Both the position numbers and the translations under genes were made by a program. A model generated the notes under the pieces. It did not search any database. It was not told where the DNA came from and worked only from the letters and a program-made list of their open reading frames with translations. Source: Alginatibacterium sediminis (GTDB taxonomy: Bacteria > Pseudomonadota > Gammaproteobacteria > Enterobacterales > Celerinatantimonadaceae). Taken from it: DNA of 64,000 nucleotides. Positions within the stretch are counted from its first letter, which is position 1. Every line of letters begins with the position of its first letter. The stretch lies in NCBI RefSeq assembly GCF_003610775.1, contig NZ_RAQO01000004.1:686822-750821 (forward strand), written 5' to 3'. Positions 28,073 to 37,033 of the stretch are shown here, one piece after another.

Positions 28073-29317
28073 ATGAAGACTGTAGTAGATCGTTTTTTAC
28101 GTTACATAGCCATAGATACGCAATCCAATGCAGAACAAAAACATAGTCCAAGTTCCGAAGGCCAAATCACATTAGGCAAAATGTTAGAAGCTGAATTGCT
28201 AGCTATGGGACTAACAGAAGTAAGCTTAGACAACAATGGCTACCTCATGGCGCATTTACCGTCCAATACCAACAAGGATGTTCCAAGCATCGGTTTTATA
28301 GCTCACCTAGATACCGCTCCCGATGCTTCAGGAAAAAATGTCAAACCACAGGTCATCAAAAATTACCAAGGCAATAAAATTGCATTAGGCTCTAGTGGCG
28401 AATCACTATGCCCTACACAATATCCAAAGTTACTACAACTGATCGGTCATGATTTAATTACTACCGATGGTACAAGCTTACTTGGTGCCGATAACAAAGC
28501 AGGTATTGCCGAAATCATGACTGCTATAGATTATTTAGTTTCCCATCCTGAGATCGAACACGGGAAACTATGTATCGCATTTACACCAGATGAAGAGATA
28601 GGTCGCGGCGCAGATCTATTTAATGTCAAAAAATTTGATGCTCAATGGGCTTACACGGTTGATGGGGGCCCTATAGGTGAATTGGAATACGAAAATTTTA
28701 ACGCATGCAGCGCAACAGTAATTTGCCACGGCGTCAGTGTGCATCCAGGTACAGCTAAAGATTCACTGGTAAACTCAATGACAATAGCAGCTAAGTTTCA
28801 GCTTGCTATGCCAGTGAACGAAACCCCAGAAACGACAGAAGGCTATCAAGGCTTTTATCACTTAGGCTCAATGAAATGCAGTATCGCTAAGACAGAAATG
28901 CATTACATTTTGCGTGACTTTGATCAGCTTGCAATGAAGCAGCGCAAGACATTCATGCGTGAACAAGTAGATAAGCTAAATACCAATCTTAACAAAGGCC
29001 ATGTTGAGCTTAAAATCACAGATAATTACTCAAATATGAAATCTATGATCGAGCCCCACCCGCACATTATTGAATTAGCTAAACAATCAATGCTCGAGCT
29101 AAATATCCAACCTGACATTAAACCTATTAGAGGTGGAACAGACGGAGCGCGCCTTTCGTTCATGGGTCTACCTTGTCCAAACCTATTTACCGGAGGTTAC
29201 AATTTTCATGGTATCCATGAATTTGCGAGTACTAATACGATGCAGCAAGCAGTATCTGTGATTGTTAAAATCTCAGAAAACCTAGCAAAGTCGGTATCAC
29301 TACCCAAGTCATTGTGA
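28073..29317 (+). CDS. pepT: Peptidase T (tripeptide aminopeptidase)
   Basis: Cytosolic M20B zinc peptidase that removes the N-terminal residue of tripeptides, 414 aa. The metal ligands are visible: H in [14 protein letters not shown] in [15 protein letters not shown], the catalytic EE in [12 protein letters not shown] in [12 protein letters not shown], and H in [24 protein letters not shown] is the conserved substrate block. Length is typical and there is no signal peptide. It is monocistronic. Confidence 0.96.
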   Translation: MKTVVDRFLRYIAIDTQSNAEQKHSPSSEGQITLGKMLEAELLAMGLTEVSLDNNGYLMAHLPSNTNKDVPSIGFIAHLDTAPDASGKNVKPQVIKNYQGNKIALGSSGESLCPTQYPKLLQLIGHDLITTDGTSLLGADNKAGIAEIMTAIDYLVSHPEIEHGKLCIAFTPDEEIGRGADLFNVKKFDAQWAYTVDGGPIGELEYENFNACSATVICHGVSVHPGTAKDSLVNSMTIAAKFQLAMPVNETPETTEGYQGFYHLGSMKCSIAKTEMHYILRDFDQLAMKQRKTFMREQVDKLNTNLNKGHVELKITDNYSNMKSMIEPHPHIIELAKQSMLELNIQPDIKPIRGGTDGARLSFMGLPCPNLFTGGYNFHGIHEFASTNTMQQAVSVIVKISENLAKSVSLPKSL

Positions 29318-29440
29318 ATTTGGAAATCAGGATTTAGCCAATCCAAAAAATTTAATCTCAATTTACAGACAAAAAGCTTTATATTGTTGTCTAATACTGA
29401 GATTCTAACCAATTGATTGTAATGAATAAGTTCTACAGGG

Positions 29441-30064
29441 ATGAATGGTTTGAAACAACTTTTACGCGTGTTGCAACTTGTTTGTATATGCTCTATTGCA
29501 AGTATGCAAAATAATGCAGTTGCCAACGAGAACCAAGATAAACCAACACTAGACTCAAGTTCTTTAATGGCAATGGCAGCTCGCTTGGAACAAAGTAATG
29601 CTCAAATGCAGACCTTACATCGCGATTTGGACACAATTAATGGTTTAACCCAGCAAATTAGTGAACAAAATGGTACGCAAGCCCAGCAACATAAACTCAT
29701 GTTGGCTTCAACCAAGATTAATGAAGAGCTCGCCGATCTTGGTAAACTCATTATTTTTCATTCTACACAAAAGAATCAACTTGACCGATCATTAGGCTCG
29801 GTAGAACAGTCAATTAGTGATGTTCTTACTACGCTTACTAATGAGCCAAGCAATAGTGTTAGTTGCCAGGAAAACCTAGGAAAAACCAATTCAAAATTTC
29901 AACTATTGAAACCTGAACTAATGAAGTTTAAACAATATGACGTTAATGATGATGAGCAACGTGCCTTAGCCTACACCACGTTAACCGCCCTCATTCCATT
30001 AAGCATGTTGATTGGTGAAGTTCAGATGAACATACTCAGTTGCGCAGTTCCGATACCGGCTTAA
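29441..30064 (+). CDS. Hypothetical exported helical protein
   Basis: I do not recognise this 207-aa protein. A signal peptide (LLRVLQLVCICSIASMQNNAVA, cleavage near ANE) is followed by a long glutamine-rich coiled-coil-like stretch (about residues 40-130) and a C-terminal part with two cysteines (SCQEN, LSCAVP). It should be periplasmic. AGGG directly abuts the ATG at 29441; TTG at 29450 has better spacing and may be the true start. It lies 97 bp before the next exported protein. Confidence 0.6.
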   Translation: MNGLKQLLRVLQLVCICSIASMQNNAVANENQDKPTLDSSSLMAMAARLEQSNAQMQTLHRDLDTINGLTQQISEQNGTQAQQHKLMLASTKINEELADLGKLIIFHSTQKNQLDRSLGSVEQSISDVLTTLTNEPSNSVSCQENLGKTNSKFQLLKPELMKFKQYDVNDDEQRALAYTTLTALIPLSMLIGEVQMNILSCAVPIPA

Positions 30065-30161
30065 GTTGTGCATTAGACTAATTATTCTCATCGGGATTAT
30101 ACTTGAGAACCTGATAGTACTAAGGTACGGTCTACTGAACTAAATTGAGGAAAGGATTCAG

Positions 30162-30932
30162 ATGAAAATTAAAGCCATTGTCGTGCTTACAGGGCTGTTA
30201 CTGAGTCAAAATGCTTACGCCGATTGGGAGTCGATAAAAAAATCTGCTGAAAAACTTGGCCAAGATATAAGCCAAAGCAGTAAGAAAACTTGGAAAGAGG
30301 TGAGTAGCTCAGCAAGTGAATACTGGCAATCCTTTTCGCAGTGGAGCAGCGACACTTATAATAAAGCTGGAGCTTGGACCAATGAATCAGTAGAAACCGG
30401 GAAGTCTTGGTTAGCGGAAGCCGACCAAGCAGTCTCAGACATGCTTGCAGAAGACGACCCAAAGCAGGAACAAAAAGCCATCGATACCATGGCCGATACC
30501 GCCTTGATCAGATTATTCAACACGACAGCAAGCGCAAAGCACCTTTTCGACCAAAGTTATGGTTTCGCCGTTTTCGACTCGCGCCAGTTTTCTTTAGAAC
30601 AACTGGCTAAACAAGGCAGCGGTGTTGCACGAGTTAAGGGAAGTCAACAAACCTACTATTTGAAAATGACCGGCTTACCCATTACACAAGGGGGGGCAAT
30701 CAAGTTCTATCAACAGGTTATTTTGTTCGAAGATCAACAAAGTTTCGATAGTTTTGTAGAGCAAGGTTGGCAAGCAAATAGTGACGCCGCGCTCGTCAAA
30801 CCCAGCGAATCGTCTACTCTTTCAGCCACTTTTGTTGACGGTAAAGTAATTTATATGATCGACGACGAGGGTTACATCGTTAACCAAAGTATTTTAGGCA
30901 GTCAATACGGGGCAGCTCAACAGCCTAATTAA
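30162..30932 (+). CDS. Exported protein with a possible SYLF/YSC84-like C-terminal domain
   Basis: A 256-aa protein with a clear signal peptide (MKIKAIVVLTGLLLSQNAYA). A Trp/Ser-rich amphipathic helix (residues 25-85) precedes a C-terminal domain. In it, FAVFDSRQFSLEQLAKQGSG, YYLKMTGLPITQGG, a VILFEDQQSFDSFV strand and GWQANSDAALV follow the order of the YSC84/SYLF lipid-binding fold, though it is divergent. If so it may contact membranes from the periplasm. A GAGGAAAGG ribosome-binding site precedes the ATG. Confidence 0.55.
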   Translation: MKIKAIVVLTGLLLSQNAYADWESIKKSAEKLGQDISQSSKKTWKEVSSSASEYWQSFSQWSSDTYNKAGAWTNESVETGKSWLAEADQAVSDMLAEDDPKQEQKAIDTMADTALIRLFNTTASAKHLFDQSYGFAVFDSRQFSLEQLAKQGSGVARVKGSQQTYYLKMTGLPITQGGAIKFYQQVILFEDQQSFDSFVEQGWQANSDAALVKPSESSTLSATFVDGKVIYMIDDEGYIVNQSILGSQYGAAQQPN

Positions 30933-30945
30933 CATCATCAATTTG

Positions 30946-30974
30946 CCTTGAACTACTTTTGTTGTAGTTCAAGG
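30946..30974. terminator. Perfect inverted repeat at the end of convergent genes
   Basis: CCTTGAACTAC and GTAGTTCAAGG form an 11-bp perfect stem with a 7-nt loop. It lies 14 bp after the stop of the exported-protein gene and covers the last codons of the convergent 58-aa gene. There is little T-run on either side, so it may be a weak bidirectional terminator or an mRNA end stabiliser. Confidence 0.6.
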
Positions 30975-31129
30975 TCTTCAATTTCACGCCATAACTTGTC
31001 TGCGTCTGCACTGAGCATCGAATAGGTCATAATGTCTCCTCGTCTTTGGGCATGCATTGCGGTTTCAAGTAGATAATCATATTCTTTGCGTTTTGATTTC
31101 ACCGGATCTCGCTTAAATAGTCCAAACAT
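30953..31129 (-). CDS. DUF6435-like small protein (58 aa)
   Basis: A short gene that length filters miss. It begins MFGLFKRDPVKSKRKEYDYL, has an AGGAGAG ribosome-binding site about 7 bases before the ATG and ends LWREIEDLELQQK. The pattern MFGLFK-DPVK, a charged helix, AMHAQRRGDI and a final helix matches the DUF6435 family of small gammaproteobacterial proteins of unknown function. It is cytosolic, highly charged and all-helical by composition. Its stop codon lies inside the 11-bp inverted repeat. Confidence 0.85.
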   Translation of the reverse strand: MFGLFKRDPVKSKRKEYDYLLETAMHAQRRGDIMTYSMLSADADKLWREIEDLELQQK

Positions 31130-31202
31130 AGCAGTCTCTCCTCTTATTGCTTATATCTAATACGAGCATAGGTGGGCAAAGGTTCATATTTTCCAGATTG
31201 TT

Positions 31203-31299
31203 ATACCAATCACAGTAATTTATTGATCACTATAGTTTGACTAAAACACCAATCTTTAGTACAACAAGTAAAAGACCAAAAATATAATGGGATTGGTAT
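31203..31299 (+). repeat. MITE-like dispersed repeat, copy 1
   Basis: A 97-bp element bounded by ATACCAATC and its inverse GATTGGTAT. The left 50 bp and right 27 bp match a second copy at 49063-49164 in the opposite orientation; the centre differs. TA dinucleotides adjoin both ends, as in elements moved by IS630/Tc1-type transposases. No coding capacity. Confidence 0.85.
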
Positions 31300-31317
31300 T
31301 ATTGGGGCTTGATAAAC

Positions 31318-31345
31318 AAAAAAAAGGCCAATAGAAATTGACCTT
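31318..31345 (-). terminator. Terminator of the dctP-uxuA leftward operon
   Basis: On the minus strand, AAGGTCAA pairs with TTGGCCTT (8 bp, one U-G) around a 6-nt loop, followed by at least seven T. It lies 24 bp after the uxuA stop. Confidence 0.8.
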
Positions 31346-31368
31346 GAAATTACATGAGGTTTATTTAG

Positions 31369-32556
31369 TTATTTGGCGTCGAAAAACGCAATTTTTAAGG
31401 CTGCTTCCATCCCGCGAACCTCGGCTAAACCTTTAAGTCGACCAATGGCTGAATACCCTGGATTTGTGCGCTTTCGCAAGTCATCTAGCATTTGATGACC
31501 ATGGTCTGGGCGCATAGGTATAAGGCGTTCATCGCCATGTGCACGACGACGTTGTTCTTCACTCAAAATAGCTTTAACCATGCCATACATGTCAACATTA
31601 CCAGCCATGTGTGACGCTTCGTGAAAACTCATAGGATTCTCTTCACGTTGCGTTGAACGTAAATGGGTAAAGTAAACTCGATCCGCAAATGCTTCGGTCA
31701 TGCGAACCAGGTCATTGTCTTCACGTACGCCATACGATCCGGTACACATTGTGATTCCATTGCTTGGGCTAGGAACTTCCGTGGTTAGCCACTCAATGTC
31801 TTCAATCGTCGACACAACTCTAGGTAAGCCTAAAATAGGACGCGGTGGATCGTCTGGGTGAACAGCTAGACGAAGTCCATTGGAATCACAAATTGGTGTA
31901 ATTTCTTTTAAGAAATCGGCTAGATGTTTACGCAAGGTGTCACGATCAATATTTGCATACCGATCTAGCTGGGTTTGGAACTCTGAAAGTGTGTAACCTT
32001 CTTCGGCACCAGGTAATCCCGCTATAATATTTTTAGTAAGCTTTGCTATTGCTTCTGCTGACATGTCGTCGAAGTAAATTTTAGCTTCAGCTTGTTCGTG
32101 CTCGGTATAAGACTCTTTAGCATTTGGACGCTTTAGAATATAGATTTCAAATGCAGCAAACGCTATTTGGTCGAATCGAAGAGCTTTAGAACCATCAGGC
32201 ATTTCATAAGCTAAGTCTGTACGGGTCCAATCAACGACGGGCATAAAGTTATAGCAAATGGTGTCAATGCCGCACTTTGCTAAATTGACTAGCGTTTGTT
32301 TGTAGTTCTCAATCCATAACTTGTAGTCACCCGTTTGAGTTTTTATTTCTTCATGGACAGGGACACTTTCAACAACAGACCAATTCATACCCTTAGCTTC
32401 AATTTCTTGTTTACGCTTTTGGATCTCTTCAACACTCCAAACTAGACCATTTGGAACATGGTGCAAGGCTGAGACTATGCCAGTTGCGCCCGCTTGCCGT
32501 ATATCATCAAGAGAAACAGGGTCTTGCGGCCCATACCAACGCCATGTTTGTTCCAT
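31369..32556 (-). CDS. uxuA: D-mannonate dehydratase
   Basis: Dehydrates D-mannonate to 2-keto-3-deoxy-D-gluconate in the cytosol, the last uronate-specific step of the glucuronate pathway. The 395-aa product starts [23 protein letters not shown], and [45 protein letters not shown] and [13 protein letters not shown] are the family metal and substrate blocks. AAGGAAAG lies before the ATG. It is the fourth gene of the leftward operon, 21 bp after the GntR gene. The 2-keto-3-deoxygluconate kinase and aldolase that should follow are not in this window. Confidence 0.96.
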   Translation of the reverse strand: MEQTWRWYGPQDPVSLDDIRQAGATGIVSALHHVPNGLVWSVEEIQKRKQEIEAKGMNWSVVESVPVHEEIKTQTGDYKLWIENYKQTLVNLAKCGIDTICYNFMPVVDWTRTDLAYEMPDGSKALRFDQIAFAAFEIYILKRPNAKESYTEHEQAEAKIYFDDMSAEAIAKLTKNIIAGLPGAEEGYTLSEFQTQLDRYANIDRDTLRKHLADFLKEITPICDSNGLRLAVHPDDPPRPILGLPRVVSTIEDIEWLTTEVPSPSNGITMCTGSYGVREDNDLVRMTEAFADRVYFTHLRSTQREENPMSFHEASHMAGNVDMYGMVKAILSEEQRRRAHGDERLIPMRPDHGHQMLDDLRKRTNPGYSAIGRLKGLAEVRGMEAALKIAFFDAK

Positions 32557-32577
32557 TGTCTTTCCTTACATCTAATA

Positions 32578-33342
32578 TTAATTAATAATTGGGTTTTCAT
32601 TAAATAGAAAACCATCAAATTCGGGGTGGTCAACGTCTGAAAATCCAAGCAGAGTTTGCTTAACGTTTTCCAAATGCTGCCACATTGCATCGCGAGCGGC
32701 TGCAGGGTCTTTACGTTGCAACGCGGCTAATATTTTTTCATGATCATGCAGCCATTTTTTACGGTAATCTTGATTACTAATATGTACATGTAATTGTTGC
32801 CACATAGAGCTGTTATTGCGGCGTACCCATAAATCTTTGACCATATCAGCAAGTACGCTATTTTGGCTCGCCTCGGCAATAGCGATGTGAAACATTTCGT
32901 CGCCATCGTAATCTTGACTATCGTTTTCTAGATGACTACGTTCCATTTCTAAAGCCTGCTTAAGCCTTGATATGTCATTCTTAGTCACTTGAGTTGCTGC
33001 AAACTCAGCAATACGGCTTTCTAGAAATTGCCGTGCTTGAAGTAATTCAAACGGTCCAACATCGGAGGTAGAGTGATCCAATTGTTTGTGCTTATGTGCT
33101 TCATCACTGACCGTATCACTGGGTAAGTGAGTGACGTAAACACCAGAGCCTTTGCGGACATTTACTATTTCTTGTAGCTCCAGCATTATTAGTGCTTCTC
33201 TAACCACCGAGCGGCTTACATTCATCATCTCTGCAATTTCACGCTCTGCAGGTAGCTTATCTCCCACGATAAATTCGCCAGCTTCAATTCTATCTTTTAG
33301 GGCTATCCCTACCTCTTGATATAGACGCTTAGGTGAATTCAT
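32578..33342 (-). CDS. GntR/FadR-family regulator, probably UxuR/ExuR-like
   Basis: A 254-aa regulator with an N-terminal winged helix (YQEVGIALKDRIEAGEFIVGDKLPAEREIA, then VSRSVVREALIMLELQEIV; residues 9-64). A helical FadR-type effector domain (about 100-245) follows, with metal-ligand-like D/H residues in DGDEMFHIAIAEAS and HDHEKILAAL. FadR-subfamily regulators bind palindromes of the TTGGT-N3-ACCAA kind, and three such sites lie before dctP and dctQ. I infer that it represses this divergon and responds to a uronate-pathway intermediate such as fructuronate. Confidence 0.85.
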   Translation of the reverse strand: MNSPKRLYQEVGIALKDRIEAGEFIVGDKLPAEREIAEMMNVSRSVVREALIMLELQEIVNVRKGSGVYVTHLPSDTVSDEAHKHKQLDHSTSDVGPFELLQARQFLESRIAEFAATQVTKNDISRLKQALEMERSHLENDSQDYDGDEMFHIAIAEASQNSVLADMVKDLWVRRNNSSMWQQLHVHISNQDYRKKWLHDHEKILAALQRKDPAAARDAMWQHLENVKQTLLGFSDVDHPEFDGFLFNENPIIN

Positions 33343-33384
33343 TTACAACTCTTTTAACCTCGATAAACAGGGGCTTATTGCCCA

Positions 33385-35178
33385 TTATTGCTGTAGTTCC
33401 AGCTTCTTGTAAAAATCACCAAGTAAACTAAAAGCATCCTTTTTGGTGAATTTGTCATTAGAAATTAGACCTTTGCGATTCCAGCCTTGTTGAAACATAT
33501 TCTGACGACGTTCAACCCGAAATTCATAGAGTATCCAGGGAGAAATGCCTTTGATGTAATCCAATCGCTCTAGATATTCGATTTGCTCACGGTACACTTC
33601 CGACATATAAGCTTCACTAAAGAAACCTGAACTTGGCGCTCCTTTTCCAATGAACCCGTCAGCACCTGTTTCAGATATTACAACAGGTTTTCCTGGGTTG
33701 GAGTTTTCCCCGATAGCAATAAGCTCATCGAACACTTCTTCGTACCAACCGTAGTATTCGTTAATTCCGATCACATCTAATACGTCTGCTAAACGGTCTT
33801 CTATTTTGTTTTTTGCATGGTTGACCAAACAAGCCGCTGATAATAAACGACAAGGGTCAAACTCACGTGCGCTGTGACAAAGATCAGACATGAATTTGAG
33901 ACGAGCGTCAGTATCAGCATTCTCATTTCCAACAGACCAAATAACAACACTTGCCCGATTACGGTCACGTTTAATCATTTCAAGTAACTGGTTTTGAGCA
34001 TCCCTATATGTTGCTGGGTTTTCAAAATCAATTGCCCAGTAGACGGGAATCTCTGCCCACACTAAAATGCCATATTGGTCAGCTAACTTGGTAGCCATTT
34101 CATGATGCGTGTAATGAGCGAATCGCATAAAGTTGCAATTAAGTTCTTTTGCATGCGCAAAGCGTCGTTTTAAGTCTTCAACAGTAACCACTTTGCCATC
34201 TTGAATGTCATCTTCATGGACACTAATACCACGTAGAAAAATATTGTTGCCATTCAAAAATATCTCCGTACCACGGACCTCTATTTGCCTAAAACCAACC
34301 TGATCTTGAACACTGTCAGACAAGTATTGGCAATCAATAGTATATAGCTTTGGCGAATCTGGCGACCATAATTGTGGTTGACAAAGGATGTCTGCTGCGG
34401 CTTTACCAGAAACTACGGCAACTTGCTGTTTTATACCTAGTTCTTTTATTTCAAAATCTAAATAGCCATTTGGACCGTCTACTTCGATTTCGATATGTAC
34501 GCAATTGTAGTTGTTATCGGGCTTTAAAAAGACATGCACATCGGTAATTGTAGCGAAGGGGGTGCGGATAATTTCGATGTCTCGATAAATACCACCATAG
34601 TTAAACCAATCGGTATTTCGCATCGGGACTCTGTCGAGGGTTCTAGTGTTGTTCACACAACACATAATCCAATTGCGACCAGAATTTAGTTTTCCCGTAA
34701 ACTCGACAAAGAACGGAGTTGATCCCCCGTAGTGATTGCCTAAAAACTCACCATTGAGAAACACTTTACAATCATATTGCGCAGCACCTATTCGTAAGAA
34801 AACTCGTTCATTGCTATTTTTTTCAACATAGTCCCAAGCGCGGGTGTACCAAGCACTACCCTCAAAAAAATACCATTTCTCTTTTTGCATTTGCCAGCAC
34901 GAAGGCACTGCGACGGTTTCACCTACGTAAGGATCATAATCCCAAGGCTCTGACCTAGCTTCTGCTGCACTGGGTTTCATTGCGTACCATCGTTGCCGTA
35001 ATCCGGTATCTAGCAAGTCAACGGCAAAATTCCAGTGTCCATTAAGAGACTCAGTGTCTCGGCCAGCTACAAAGAGCATGTTGGTGTGATTTAGATTTTG
35101 AAGATTAAAAGGCACATCGTACTGTTCGTCATGCAAACTATTAATGGCGTTGTCAGCTAAATTGGATCGTTCTAACAT
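33385..35178 (-). CDS. GH2 beta-glucuronidase
   Basis: A 597-aa GH2 enzyme with sugar-binding, Ig-like and TIM-barrel domains in order. The acid/base Glu is in WSVGNENAD and the nucleophile Glu in VISETGADG. Near the end N567-R568-K569 (WNRKG) forms the NxK motif by which beta-glucuronidases hold the substrate carboxylate, and the reading FNYGGIYRDIEI is also GUS-like. It therefore probably releases glucuronate rather than galactose. There is no signal peptide, so it acts on imported glucuronides in the cytoplasm. It sits between dctP and gntR, after an intercistronic hairpin. Confidence 0.85.
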   Translation of the reverse strand: MLERSNLADNAINSLHDEQYDVPFNLQNLNHTNMLFVAGRDTESLNGHWNFAVDLLDTGLRQRWYAMKPSAAEARSEPWDYDPYVGETVAVPSCWQMQKEKWYFFEGSAWYTRAWDYVEKNSNERVFLRIGAAQYDCKVFLNGEFLGNHYGGSTPFFVEFTGKLNSGRNWIMCCVNNTRTLDRVPMRNTDWFNYGGIYRDIEIIRTPFATITDVHVFLKPDNNYNCVHIEIEVDGPNGYLDFEIKELGIKQQVAVVSGKAAADILCQPQLWSPDSPKLYTIDCQYLSDSVQDQVGFRQIEVRGTEIFLNGNNIFLRGISVHEDDIQDGKVVTVEDLKRRFAHAKELNCNFMRFAHYTHHEMATKLADQYGILVWAEIPVYWAIDFENPATYRDAQNQLLEMIKRDRNRASVVIWSVGNENADTDARLKFMSDLCHSAREFDPCRLLSAACLVNHAKNKIEDRLADVLDVIGINEYYGWYEEVFDELIAIGENSNPGKPVVISETGADGFIGKGAPSSGFFSEAYMSEVYREQIEYLERLDYIKGISPWILYEFRVERRQNMFQQGWNRKGLISNDKFTKKDAFSLLGDFYKKLELQQ

Positions 35179-35187
35179 TAGATCTCC

Positions 35188-35209
35188 TAAAAAGGGGGCA
35201 AAGCCCCCT
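35188..35209 (-). terminator. Intercistronic hairpin after dctP
   Basis: On the minus strand, GGGGGC-TTT-GCCCCC is followed by TTTTT and then by the AGGAGA ribosome-binding site of the glucuronidase gene. Its position between the binding-protein gene and the enzymes suggests partial termination that keeps DctP in excess. Confidence 0.85.
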
Positions 35210-35228
35210 ATTCAATCAGGTAAATATA

Positions 35229-36215
35229 CTATTGTGCTAAGGCATCAATAGCTGTTACATATGTTGCAATCGCTGGGTTATTCAAGGCTTCGTCATGCAT
35301 AGGTTTAACCGCATCGACAAATGCTTGTTTTTCAACTTGAACAACTTTCACACCCATTTCATCTTGAGCTTGCTTAATCGCTGCATCTGTCATTTCTGAC
35401 CACAAGTCTTTATGGAACATCATTGAATCTTTTGCGGCTTTTTTGAGCGCAACTTGATGCTCGCTACTTAATTTGTCCCATGATGTCGAACTAATAACGA
35501 GTACGTCAGGGATCATCGTGTGCTCATCCTGGCTAAATACCTTTGATACTTCACCATGACGCGAGTTAGTTAGTGCGGTTGGGTTGTTTTCAGCACCGTC
35601 TACAACACCTTGTTGTAATGCAGTATATAGCTCACCGTAGGCTAACGGTGTTGGAGAACCACCCATGAGTTTAATCATGTTCACCGCTGTTGGGCTTGGC
35701 TGTACGCGAATTTTTAGACCTTTTAGGTCTGCAGGAGTAAGAATCTCTTTATTTGCGTAAAAGCTACGAGCGCCTGCATCATAATAAGTTAGGCCTACAA
35801 AGCCTTTATCATATGATGCATCTAATATTTGCTCGCCAACCTCACCGGACATTGCACGGTAATAATGCTCGCGGTCTCGGAAAATATACGGGATGTTAAA
35901 TGCGCCATACGCAGGTTCAAATGATTCCATCTCACTAGCATTTGACTTCGCCATGTCTAGCGCGCCATTTTGCAGTAGTTCCATAGATTCACGTTGTGTT
36001 CCCAATTGTCCATTTGGGTAAATCCGAATTTTTAACTCACCGTTCGTAAGCTCTTTAACTTCGTCAGCCATAAACTGCATTGATTTATGCACCGGATGGT
36101 TTCGGTCTTGGTTATGGCTAAGCTTTAAGTTAGTCGCAGCTGTTGCTGAAAAAGATAGACTTGCCGCAACAACACTTGTGATGCACGTAGCAAGCAATTT
36201 CTTATTCCCAAACAT
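35229..36215 (-). CDS. dctP: TRAP transporter substrate-binding protein DctP
   Basis: Periplasmic binding protein of a TRAP importer, 328 aa. The signal peptide (LLATCITSVVAASLSFSATA) is cut near TAA-TN. Family blocks are HPVHKSMQFMADEVKELTNGELKI, YPNGQLGTQRE, LKGLKIRVQPSPTAVNMIKLMGGSPTPLAYGELYTALQQGVVDGAENN; the Arg in IRVQPS is the carboxylate-binding arginine. Context suggests a uronate or glucuronide as ligand. It is divergent from dctQM rather than in line with them, with the operator region between. Confidence 0.93.
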   Translation of the reverse strand: MFGNKKLLATCITSVVAASLSFSATAATNLKLSHNQDRNHPVHKSMQFMADEVKELTNGELKIRIYPNGQLGTQRESMELLQNGALDMAKSNASEMESFEPAYGAFNIPYIFRDREHYYRAMSGEVGEQILDASYDKGFVGLTYYDAGARSFYANKEILTPADLKGLKIRVQPSPTAVNMIKLMGGSPTPLAYGELYTALQQGVVDGAENNPTALTNSRHGEVSKVFSQDEHTMIPDVLVISSTSWDKLSSEHQVALKKAAKDSMMFHKDLWSEMTDAAIKQAQDEMGVKVVQVEKQAFVDAVKPMHDEALNNPAIATYVTAIDALAQ

Positions 36216-36257
36216 AGGTATTCTCCATTTCTATAGGGTAGTTTCTTGTTATTGATA

Positions 36258-36272
36258 TTTGGTAGGACCAAA
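36258..36272. promoter_or_regulatory. GntR-type operator 1 near dctP
   Basis: TTTGGT-AGG-ACCAAA is a perfect 6+3+6 palindrome of the TTGGT-N3-ACCAA type bound by FadR-subfamily GntR regulators (as in PdhR, LldR and UxuR motifs). It lies 43 bp upstream of the dctP start, a good position for repression of the leftward operon. Confidence 0.7.
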
Positions 36273-36373
36273 GAATCAGTTCCAATCTCGAAACGGGATT
36301 TTGCGCTTAAAAATAATAGTTTCAATGCCTTTATCAGCCATTTAAGATCCTTGTCACACTTTTATCCCTCACT

Positions 36374-36386
36374 TTGGTCAGTCCAA
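36374..36386. promoter_or_regulatory. GntR-type operator 2 in the dctP-dctQ region
   Basis: TTGGTCAGTCCAA has TTGG and CCAA half-sites at the same spacing as the other two palindromes; the inner T/A pair is degenerate (TTGGT-CAG-TCCAA). It lies just left of the CRP-like site. Support comes mainly from the clustering. Confidence 0.5.
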
Positions 36387-36391
36387 TTATT

Positions 36392-36407
36392 TGTGATCAA
36401 TATCACT
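36392..36407. promoter_or_regulatory. CRP-like site between dctP and dctQ
   Basis: TGTGA-TCAATA-TCACT matches 9 of 10 core positions of a CRP site. It is about 100 bp before dctQ and 180 bp before dctP, sandwiched between GntR-type palindromes 2 and 3. Joint catabolite and pathway-specific control is the natural reading. Confidence 0.6.
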
Positions 36408-36419
36408 TGGTCTTACCAA
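36407..36419. promoter_or_regulatory. GntR-type operator 3 near dctQ
   Basis: TTGGT-CTT-ACCAA is a perfect 5+3+5 palindrome of the same family as the operator before dctP. It lies about 90 bp before dctQ and abuts the CRP-like site, so repressor and CRP could compete. Confidence 0.7.
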
Positions 36420-36506
36420 TTACATAACTATACTTGCGCTAAATTTTTCATCATCTAAGTATCATTGTTGGTGTTGTTCGATAGCACTTAACTCTCAGGA
36501 GATCTT

Positions 36507-37007
36507 ATGAACAAGCTCATTTCTATAATGGACCGAGCGTTATCAATCTTTTGTATTTCACTAAGTAGTTTTTTGGTGGTCTGCGTGGTTTGGCAAGTGT
36601 TTTCGCGTTATGTGTTAAATGCACCGAGTACCATGACTGACGAAGTCGCTCGTTTTCTGTTTATTTGGGTAGCCTTAATGGGTGCCGCTTACACACTCGG
36701 TCAAAAACGCCATCTCGCTATTGATTTACTAGATTTTAAACTTGAACAAAAACCCCGTATGCGTTGCAAACTACATATGTTAATCAACGTTATTAGCTTT
36801 AGCTTTGCCTCTGTCATTTTAAGCTATGGGGGAGGTCGGCTAATGCTTAAAACCTTGTCTACTGGTCAGGTTTCACCAGCATTAGGAATCGAAATGGGCC
36901 TAGTTTACGCTGCAATTCCTCTGTCAGGAATTTTCATGATCTTGTACCTAATCAATGATTTTAAATTAAATTTAGCTCAGTTAAAAACCTTACCCAATTC
37001 ACTATAA
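36507..37007 (+). CDS. dctQ: TRAP transporter small permease DctQ
   Basis: Small membrane subunit of the TRAP importer, 166 aa with four helices (about residues 12-32, 48-66, 90-108 and 128-148). The family pattern VCVVWQVFSRYVLNAPSTMTDEVARFLFIWVALMGAAYTLGQKRHLAIDLL is clear in its two halves. AGGAG precedes the ATG. dctM follows 26 bp later. It starts the rightward operon of the divergon. Confidence 0.93.
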   Translation: MNKLISIMDRALSIFCISLSSFLVVCVVWQVFSRYVLNAPSTMTDEVARFLFIWVALMGAAYTLGQKRHLAIDLLDFKLEQKPRMRCKLHMLINVISFSFASVILSYGGGRLMLKTLSTGQVSPALGIEMGLVYAAIPLSGIFMILYLINDFKLNLAQLKTLPNSL

Positions 37008-37033
37008 ACGCACTTGCGTTAGGAGCAATACAC

